Positions 6,535 to 12,917 of a DNA stretch of 15,057 nt are shown here, piece by piece. The DNA is from an uncultured Collinsella sp. (GTDB taxonomy: Bacteria > Actinomycetota > Coriobacteriia > Coriobacteriales > Coriobacteriaceae), in the NCBI GenBank assembly GCA_902494855.1, contig CABUVC010000020.1, forward strand, positions 1-15,057. The letters are read 5' to 3'. The notes under the pieces were generated by a model, which was not told the origin of the DNA, ran no database searches, and saw only the letters and a list, made by a program, of their open reading frames with translations. The stretch's first letter is position 1. Every line of letters begins with the position of its first letter. A program made the position numbers and the translations under genes.

Positions 6535-7544
6535 ACTTCCTGAACATCTTCGAGGACCACGTGGCCGGCATCTTCGGTGCCACCCGTGCCCCGTTCTCCT
6601 TTAAGAAGCTTGCCAAGCAGGCCGCTCGCGACATGGAGGATCAGACTCTGGTGATCAACGGCGTCAACACGGCGCCGGCACTCTATACCATCCTAATCGC
6701 CGCCGACGACGATCCCATGCTCGCCCCGTTCTACCCCGAGCTTTCGCGCGAGGTCCGCGAGTTTGTGAAGGCGCAGGCCGAAAAGCGGCGCTATGTCTTT
6801 GTCGGCGAGCCCCTCGTGCGCTTTATGATCGATCCGCAGCTGCGCGCCGGCAAGTTCTCGGTCTTTGCCGAGAATGTCGATGCCCCCACGCTCGGCCGCC
6901 TGTACGAAGAAGAGCGCGCCTATCAAAACGGCCTGGGCCAGAACAACTCGGCCGCAAGCCGCGCCGCCAGCGCCCCGCGCGCCGGCCAGCAGCAGTTTGC
7001 TGCCCCGCAGCAGCAGCGCCCCGCTGCCATGCCCCAGCAGCAGCCGACGCCTCGCGCCGCCGCTCCCGACCCGCTTGCCGTGGCAGACCCCTTCGCGCCT
7101 AGCGTCCCCGACCCCGCCGCCGCACCCATCCCGGTGCCGCAGACCGTCTCGCGCGACGCGCTTGCCGGCATGGGCGGAGCCGCCGCAACTGGTGCCGCCG
7201 TGGGCCTTGGCGCCGCAGCCGGCATCGCCTCCAACATGGCGAGCACTCGCGCCCCGCAGCGCCCGCTTGCCCAGCTCGTCGACGTCGTGAGCGGCGAGAG
7301 CCATAGCATCACCTCCGCACAGGTGACCATCGGTCGCGAGCGCTCAGTTTCCGACATTGCCCTGCGCGACCCCAACGTGTCGCGCCGCCACGCCCAGCTC
7401 ACCTTTACGGGCTCGGATTGGTCGATCGAGGACCTCAATTCCACCAACGGCACACTCGTCAACAACCGCCGCATTACGCGCTGCCCGCTGCGCAACGGCG
7501 ATCTGCTGACGTTTGGCCTGAGCACCTTTGAATTTAGGGGATAG
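6531..7544 (+). CDS. fhaA: FhaA-like protein (DUF3662 plus FHA domain)
   Basis: This 337-aa protein has an N-terminal domain (about 1-125) of the FhaA/DUF3662 type, a Gln/Pro/Ala-rich linker (about 140-245) and a C-terminal FHA domain (about 248-336). The FHA phosphothreonine-binding motifs are intact: IGRE (267-270), S284-R-R-H287 and N306-G307 in LNSTNGTLVN. In mycobacteria FhaA is a PknB substrate that binds phosphorylated partners, including the lipid II flippase regulator, and influences peptidoglycan synthesis at poles and septum. The GTG start at 6531 is backed by GGAGAG (6516-6521, 9-nt spacer) and overlaps the kinase stop as GTGA, so translation is probably coupled. The linker contains a Gly/Ala-rich stretch (about 214-238) that could pack as a helix. 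It is shorter than the roughly 527-aa mycobacterial FhaA, mainly in the linker. Confidence 0.93.
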   Translation: MNFLNIFEDHVAGIFGATRAPFSFKKLAKQAARDMEDQTLVINGVNTAPALYTILIAADDDPMLAPFYPELSREVREFVKAQAEKRRYVFVGEPLVRFMIDPQLRAGKFSVFAENVDAPTLGRLYEEERAYQNGLGQNNSAASRAASAPRAGQQQFAAPQQQRPAAMPQQQPTPRAAAPDPLAVADPFAPSVPDPAAAPIPVPQTVSRDALAGMGGAAATGAAVGLGAAAGIASNMASTRAPQRPLAQLVDVVSGESHSITSAQVTIGRERSVSDIALRDPNVSRRHAQLTFTGSDWSIEDLNSTNGTLVNNRRITRCPLRNGDLLTFGLSTFEFRG

Positions 7545-7550
7545 TCGCTT

Positions 7551-7967
7551 ATGAACATCGATATCGTCCTTTTTGCAGGCCGCATCGTCCTGGTCGCCCT
7601 GCTCTATATCTTCCTGTTCGCCGTCATGAAGACCGGCGTGGGGCTTGTGCGCGGACAGCGCCGCGACTCGGCTATCTGGACGATCGATGTGGACAAGGGT
7701 CCGCGCGGTATCCGCGGCATCCACGTAGACATGCTCGGCCCCGTCATCGTCGGTCGCTCGCCGTCTTCGGACATCTGCATCAACGAACCATTCGTCTCGG
7801 CCTCGCATGCGCGCTTTTCGCTGCAGGGCCCGGCGCTCATCATCGAGGACCTCAACTCGCTTAACGGCACGCTCGTCAACGGCCGCCAGCTTGTGGAGCC
7901 CGCAACGCTGCGCGAGGGCGACGAAGTCCAGATTGGCGATGTGGTCATGAAGGTGAACCGTCGATGA
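7551..7967 (+). CDS. fhaB: FhaB-like membrane-anchored FHA protein
   Basis: This 138-aa protein has one N-terminal transmembrane helix (about 5-27) and a cytoplasmic FHA domain (about 60-136). FHA signatures are VGRS (67-70), S83-A-S85-H86 and N105-G106 in LNSLNGTLVN, so phosphothreonine binding should be intact. Size and architecture match FhaB (FipA) of mycobacteria (about 155 aa), which is phosphorylated by the PknA/PknB kinases and links to the division machinery. It begins 6 nt after the fhaA stop, with AGGGG at 7536-7540. Its stop overlaps the phosphatase ATG as ATGA (7964-7967). That packing argues for matched production with the kinase/phosphatase pair. Confidence 0.94.
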   Translation: MNIDIVLFAGRIVLVALLYIFLFAVMKTGVGLVRGQRRDSAIWTIDVDKGPRGIRGIHVDMLGPVIVGRSPSSDICINEPFVSASHARFSLQGPALIIEDLNSLNGTLVNGRQLVEPATLREGDEVQIGDVVMKVNRR

Positions 7968-9898
7968 TCGACGAGGAGAACAAGTCCGCGACTATGACCG
8001 AGGCACCGGCTGCCGCCACAGCTGCGCCGGCCCACGCCGCTCCGGCGGGCTCCGCACCCGTGGAACCCGAGGACACCGTGTTCTCCCTGCCTCTTTCGCA
8101 TGTAACGCATGATATTTCGGATCTCGCCGATAACGAGGACGAAGAGGATGCCGTAGCGGCGCCCATCGGCGCACATGCTGCGGACCAGCCCACAGCGCCC
8201 GAAGCAACCTCGGCGCCGGCTCACTTTGCAGAGCCCGTCGCCGCGGCAATCAACGAGAGCGCTGCGGTGTTTGCGGCACCCGAGCCCGCCGCGCCGGCGT
8301 TTCCCATAGCCCCGGCATCCGAGGTTGCGCCCGCGTCTACGCCGGCGCCCGAGGCGGGGCCATCCCCCGAGGACGGCCCCGCACCCACGGCCCCGCAGCC
8401 TGCGCCCGCAAGCGAGTCCGATGCCGTGACCGAGCCCGCCGCCCAGTCGCAAAGCACGCCCGCGCCGTCGCACTTTGCGACGCCCGAGCCTATAGACGTC
8501 AGCCCGCAAGACGACGAGTCGACCGCCTGCGCGTCCGAAGAGCCCGGCTCCCCGGACACCGACGATTCCGAATCAAACGCCGAGACCGACACCGTCTCTC
8601 CCGGTGACACAGCCGAGATCGACGTTGCCGCCGTTGAGGCCAAGCTCAAAGACCCCGGCTCGACCATGAGCTTTGAGCCCCTGACCGAGGAGCGCATCGA
8701 GACCGACTCGACCTATGATGCCGGCACCACCACGCAACTCATGTGGGGCGCCCGCTCCGACGTTGGCTGTGTGCGCCCGCACAATGAGGATTCCTACCTG
8801 GTGCAGTCGCCGCTCTTTTGCGTATGCGACGGCATGGGTGGTCACGCCGCCGGCGAGGTAGCCTCTTCCATCGCCGTCGAGACTATTGCCAAGACGGCCC
8901 CGCAGTCCGCCGACGCAGCACGCCTGGCCGCAGCCGTCGAGGCAGCCAACGCCGCCGTAATCGAGGCGGCCCTGAACGGCCTGGGCAAGCCTGGCATGGG
9001 CTGCACAGCCACTTGCGCCTATATCGAAAACGACACGCTCGCCATCGCCCACGTGGGTGACTCTCGCGCCTACCTCCTCCACGAGGGCACGCTCATCCGC
9101 GTGACCCGCGACCACTCCTACGTGGAGGAGCTCGTGGACGCCGGCGAGATTACGGCAGACGAGGCTCGCGTCCACCCCAACCGCTCGGTCATCACCCGTG
9201 CGCTGGGCTCGGACCCCGCCATGTATGCCGACCACTTCACTCTGCATATCGAGGAAGGCGACCGCCTGATCCTTTGCTCCGACGGCCTTTCGAGCATGAT
9301 TCCCGATAGCGATATCGAGAACATCGCCACGCAGTCCTCAACCGCGCAAATCTGCGTCGACAATCTAGTGGACGCGGCGCTTGCCGCCGGCGGCCACGAC
9401 AACGTGACCGTAGTAGTCGTTGACCTGGTTGACGATGGCGTTATGCGCGAGGCGCAGCGCGTGCGTCGCCGCAACATTACTATCGCCGCCATCCTGGCCC
9501 TCGTCTTTGTGCTGGCAGCTGGCATCTGGGCCTACACGGGTGTCACCGGCTCGTACTACCTGGGTACCTACCAGGGCAATGTCGCCGTCTGGCGCGGCCT
9601 GCCCGGCAAGCCGCTCGGACTCAGACTCCACTGGCTCGAGAGCGAAACCAGCATTAAGCTGTCCGACCTGCCCGAAGACACGCAAAACCGCCTCAAGGCG
9701 GGCATTCCGCAAACAAGTGTCGACGATGCGCAGGACACGATATCCAAGTACCGCCACCAGATCGATGAAGAGCAGACCCGCCAGGTGATCGACGCGCAAA
9801 CGATTCGCGACAACACCAATCAGGGATCGACCTCCGAATCAGATTCCGAGAAAACCGCCGAACAGTCCGCCGAGGCCGAAGCCTCCGAAAAGAACTAG
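7964..9898 (+). CDS. pstP: PstP-like PP2C Ser/Thr phosphatase with long acidic N-terminus
   Basis: This metal-dependent PPM/PP2C phosphatase would reverse PknB-type phosphorylation. The catalytic domain is at about 260-500: RPHNED (D276), VCDGMGGH (D289, G290), GDSRAYL (D366), CSDGLS (D440) and GGHDNVT (D479, N480) are present, so it should be active. One transmembrane helix (about 506-528) is followed by a 116-residue outer domain containing VAVWRGLPG, as in PstP. Unlike mycobacterial PstP (514 aa, catalytic domain near the start), about 259 residues precede the catalytic domain. They are Ala/Pro/Glu/Asp-rich, and residues 8-226 contain no lysine or arginine. The ATG at 7964 has AAGGTG with an 8-nt spacer and overlaps fhaB by 4 nt. 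An internal ATG such as codon 260 lacks this support. The extension is probably disordered; its role is unknown. Confidence 0.95.
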   Translation: MIDEENKSATMTEAPAAATAAPAHAAPAGSAPVEPEDTVFSLPLSHVTHDISDLADNEDEEDAVAAPIGAHAADQPTAPEATSAPAHFAEPVAAAINESAAVFAAPEPAAPAFPIAPASEVAPASTPAPEAGPSPEDGPAPTAPQPAPASESDAVTEPAAQSQSTPAPSHFATPEPIDVSPQDDESTACASEEPGSPDTDDSESNAETDTVSPGDTAEIDVAAVEAKLKDPGSTMSFEPLTEERIETDSTYDAGTTTQLMWGARSDVGCVRPHNEDSYLVQSPLFCVCDGMGGHAAGEVASSIAVETIAKTAPQSADAARLAAAVEAANAAVIEAALNGLGKPGMGCTATCAYIENDTLAIAHVGDSRAYLLHEGTLIRVTRDHSYVEELVDAGEITADEARVHPNRSVITRALGSDPAMYADHFTLHIEEGDRLILCSDGLSSMIPDSDIENIATQSSTAQICVDNLVDAALAAGGHDNVTVVVVDLVDDGVMREAQRVRRRNITIAAILALVFVLAAGIWAYTGVTGSYYLGTYQGNVAVWRGLPGKPLGLRLHWLESETSIKLSDLPEDTQNRLKAGIPQTSVDDAQDTISKYRHQIDEEQTRQVIDAQTIRDNTNQGSTSESDSEKTAEQSAEAEASEKN

Positions 9899-9914
9899 AA
9901 AGGGAGTGCCGCTT

Positions 9915-12785
9915 ATGAGTCGCCGCAACACCGAGCTGCTCTTGCTCATCGCCTCGGCGTTCCCCGTCATCCTGCTGTATGCGATGTACGTGCTCACCGC
10001 GGGCGCCGCCATCTCCTTTGAGACGCTCGCGGTGCCGATCGGCCTCTTTGCCGCCTTCGCCGCGGCACATATCGCCGTGCGCATCTTGGCGCCCGGCGCC
10101 GACCCCGCCATCCTACCCATCGTATTTATACTTTCGGGCATCGGCATCACGTTCGTGACACGCCTCGCCCCCGCTCTCGCCATCTCACAGCTCATCATCC
10201 TGTTTGTCTCGGTGGCGCTCATGGTGGGAACGCTCGCGTTGGTTAAGAACCTCGACGTAGTCATGCGCTACAAGTACACCTTTGGCATCATCGGCATCAT
10301 TCTGCTGATGCTGCCGATCTTTATCGGCACCACGATCTCGGGCTCCAAGCTGTGGATTCGCATCGCGGGCTTTACCATCCAGCCCGGCGAGTTCGCCAAG
10401 GTCTTTATCGTGCTGTTCCTGGCCGGGTACCTGGCCGAGAACCGCGAGCTGCTCTCCATCTCCAACCGCAAGATCCTGGGCTTTAAGATCCCTCGCCTGC
10501 GACTGCTGCTGCCGTTGTTTGCCGTGTGGGGTGTGTGCCTGCTCGTCGTCGTCTTCGAACGCGACCTGGGTTCTGCCGTGCTGTTCTACACCATCTTCTT
10601 GCTGATGCTCTACGTTGCCACGGGGCGCTTTTCGTATGTCGTTATCGGCCTTGCGCTCTTAGCCGTCGGAGCCGTGGGCGCCTACAAGTTCCTGTCGCAC
10701 GTTCAGGTGCGCTTCCAAGTTTGGGTCGATCCGTTTAAGGACGCCAAAGGCCAGGGCTACCAGATCGTCCAGTCGCTCTTCTCGCTTGCCGATGGCGGTC
10801 TGGTCGGTGTTGGTATCGGCAACGGCATGGCCAACAACATCCCTGTCGTCGAGTCCGACTTTATCTTCTCTGCCATCGGCGAGGAGATGGGCCTTTTGGG
10901 CGGCGGCGCCGTGCTCATCCTGTTTATGCTCTTTGCCGTGCGTGGCCTCACCACGGCTGCCCGCGCTAAATCCGACCTCGCCGCCTTTAGCGCCACGGGC
11001 CTTACGGCCGCCATCAGCTTCCAGGCCTTTTTGATCGTGGGCGGCGTTACCCGCCTGATCCCGCTGACCGGCGTCACCCTGCCCTTTATGAGCCAGGGCG
11101 GTTCCTCGCTGCTGGCAAGCTTTATCATCGTCGCGCTCCTGCTGCGCGCCGGTGACGAAGCGACCGGACGCGAGGCCGAGCTTACCGGCACCGGCACCAT
11201 GGCCGCCATCACCGATGATCAGGTCGCATCCGCCGCCGCCCCGACGGGCACGCGCTTTGCCACCTCGTCTTCCTACGGCAGCGGCAGCCATTCCGTCGGC
11301 TCGCGCATGCGCCGTCGCCTGCTCGACACGCCTGAATCCGGCGTACTCGGACGCGTGGCGCTCGCCAACCGTCTGACCCGCGCGGTGTTCGCCTTTACGG
11401 CGCTGTTCGCCATCCTTATCGGCAACCTCACCTATGTCCAGGTCATCAAGGCCAAGGACTATCAGGATATGCCGACCAACAACCACACTATCGCCCGCTC
11501 CAAGTACATCCAGCGCGGTTCCATCATCACGTCCGACGGCGTGACGCTGGCCGAGTCGCTGCAGCAGGAGGACGGCACCTACGTACGCTCCTACCCCAAC
11601 GGTAACCTGGCAGCGCACGTGGTTGGCTACGTGAGCCAGCAGTATGGCACCACCGCCATCGAGAGTGTCATGAACGACACGCTCACCGGCTCTAAGGATT
11701 ACTCCAGCTGGAACAACGCCATCGCGTCGCTCGCGGGCCAGACCCAGCCGGGCAACACCGCCAAGCTCACCATCGACTCGCGTATCCAGACGGCGGCCGA
11801 GCAGGCGCTCAAGGGCTTTAAGGGCGCTGTAGTGGTCATCGACCCGCGTACCGGTGCGGTGCTCGCATGCGCCAGCTCACCCACCTACGACAACACCAAC
11901 ATCGATGCCCTGCTGCAGGCGGGAGGCGGCGAGGACGGCTCCATGTACAATCGCGCCATGGACGCGCTGTACACGCCGGGCTCCACGTTTAAGGTCGTTA
12001 CGCTTTCCGCGGCACTCGAGACCGGCACCGCCAGCCTTACCAGCACCTACCAGGCGCCCGGCTCCATGGACATCGGCAACGCGCCGGTCACCAACTATGC
12101 CAACGAGAGCTACGGCACCATCAGCCTGCAGCAGGCCTTTGCCGTGTCTTCCAACGTCGTCTTTGGCCAGGTGGCAAACGAAGTTGGCGCAAACACGCTC
12201 GTGCAGTTTGCCAACGCCTTTGGCTACGGCCAAAAGCTCGGCCAGGACCTGACCTCCGCGGCCTCCATCATGGCCGACCCGTCGCTCATGACCGAGTGGG
12301 AGACCGCCTGGGCCGGCGCCGGCCAGCCTGTCGGCATGGACCACACGCCCGGCCCGCAGACCACCGTCATGCAAAACGCCGTGATTGCCGCCGCCATCGC
12401 TAACAGTGGCGTGGTCATGGACCCGTACTTTGTAGCCCAGGTACTCGCCCCGGACGGAACTGTGGTCAAGACCACGCAGTCCCGCTCGCTGGGTCAGGCC
12501 GTCAGCTCCGCCACGGCCGACCAGGTCAAGCAGGCCATGCTCGCCGTCGTCCAGTCCGGTACCGGCACCGATGCCCAGGTCCCCGGCGTCAAGGTCGCCG
12601 GCAAGACCGGCTCGGCCGAGATCGGCGGCACCAACGTCAACTCGATGTTCGTTGGCTTTGCACCTTACGATTCACCCACGGTCGCCATCTCGGTGGCCTT
12701 GGAGGATTACGACAAACACGACGTCAAGGCGGCCAAGATTGCCGGCATCGTCCTGACCGCGGCGCTCGCCGCACAGGGAGCGTGA
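9915..12785 (+). CDS. rodA-pbpA: RodA-PbpA fusion: SEDS glycosyltransferase plus class B PBP
   Basis: One 956-aa polypeptide joins two enzymes that are normally separate. Residues 1-410 are a SEDS polymerase (RodA/FtsW family) with about ten transmembrane helices, the motif ERDLGS (215-220), the conserved loop ESDFIFSAIGEE (D315 is the family's key acidic residue by position) and the signature TGVTLPFMSQGGSS (385-398). A cytoplasmic Ser/Thr-rich linker follows (about 411-488). A second membrane anchor (about 490-512) leads into a PbpA-type transpeptidase with active-site STFK (S690, K693), SSN (745-747) and KTG (897-899), all intact. It should polymerise lipid II and cross-link the strands. 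The ATG at 9915 has AGGGAG (9901-9906, 8-nt spacer); a GTG at 9906 lies inside that site and is rejected. The gap to pstP is 16 nt. In mycobacteria rodA and pbpA are adjacent genes at this exact place, so a fusion by loss of the stop is the natural reading. Confidence 0.96.
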   Translation: MSRRNTELLLLIASAFPVILLYAMYVLTAGAAISFETLAVPIGLFAAFAAAHIAVRILAPGADPAILPIVFILSGIGITFVTRLAPALAISQLIILFVSVALMVGTLALVKNLDVVMRYKYTFGIIGIILLMLPIFIGTTISGSKLWIRIAGFTIQPGEFAKVFIVLFLAGYLAENRELLSISNRKILGFKIPRLRLLLPLFAVWGVCLLVVVFERDLGSAVLFYTIFLLMLYVATGRFSYVVIGLALLAVGAVGAYKFLSHVQVRFQVWVDPFKDAKGQGYQIVQSLFSLADGGLVGVGIGNGMANNIPVVESDFIFSAIGEEMGLLGGGAVLILFMLFAVRGLTTAARAKSDLAAFSATGLTAAISFQAFLIVGGVTRLIPLTGVTLPFMSQGGSSLLASFIIVALLLRAGDEATGREAELTGTGTMAAITDDQVASAAAPTGTRFATSSSYGSGSHSVGSRMRRRLLDTPESGVLGRVALANRLTRAVFAFTALFAILIGNLTYVQVIKAKDYQDMPTNNHTIARSKYIQRGSIITSDGVTLAESLQQEDGTYVRSYPNGNLAAHVVGYVSQQYGTTAIESVMNDTLTGSKDYSSWNNAIASLAGQTQPGNTAKLTIDSRIQTAAEQALKGFKGAVVVIDPRTGAVLACASSPTYDNTNIDALLQAGGGEDGSMYNRAMDALYTPGSTFKVVTLSAALETGTASLTSTYQAPGSMDIGNAPVTNYANESYGTISLQQAFAVSSNVVFGQVANEVGANTLVQFANAFGYGQKLGQDLTSAASIMADPSLMTEWETAWAGAGQPVGMDHTPGPQTTVMQNAVIAAAIANSGVVMDPYFVAQVLAPDGTVVKTTQSRSLGQAVSSATADQVKQAMLAVVQSGTGTDAQVPGVKVAGKTGSAEIGGTNVNSMFVGFAPYDSPTVAISVALEDYDKHDVKAAKIAGIVLTAALAAQGA

Positions 12786-12790
12786 CGCCC

Positions 12791-12835
12791 ATGATTGAAT
12801 CGGACACCCGAAGCGCGCAGCGGCCGAAGAGTTAG
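12791..12835 (+). other. Possible 14-codon leader ORF before pknB
   Basis: In the 132-nt gap between rodA-pbpA and pknB, an ATG at 12791 opens a 14-residue frame (MIESDTRSAQRPKS) ending in TAG. AGGGAG at 12775-12780 lies 10 nt upstream, inside the end of rodA-pbpA. It could be a translated leader or a chance frame. Nothing else supports it. Confidence 0.15.
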
Positions 12836-12917
12836 CGGCAACGCGCCACACGGCCCCAGCGGCCACATCGTAGGTACTACACACATCGTTGAGCGAATAG
12901 TTATGTTAGGAGCAGGA

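Noticed and set aside
6980..7045. CAG-rich tract in fhaA as a repeat element
   Set aside because: It codes for Gln in the linker with mixed codons and short runs. It is ordinary low-complexity coding sequence.
10659..11618. 319-codon minus-strand open frame opposite rodA-pbpA
   Set aside because: Antisense shadow of SEDS/PBP coding sequence with no recognisable domains.
12795..12917. TTG or upstream ATG start adding up to 41 residues to PknB
   Set aside because: The extension is low in conserved character, and the best RBS (AGGAG) fits the ATG at 12918, which gives the usual kinase start just before the glycine loop.
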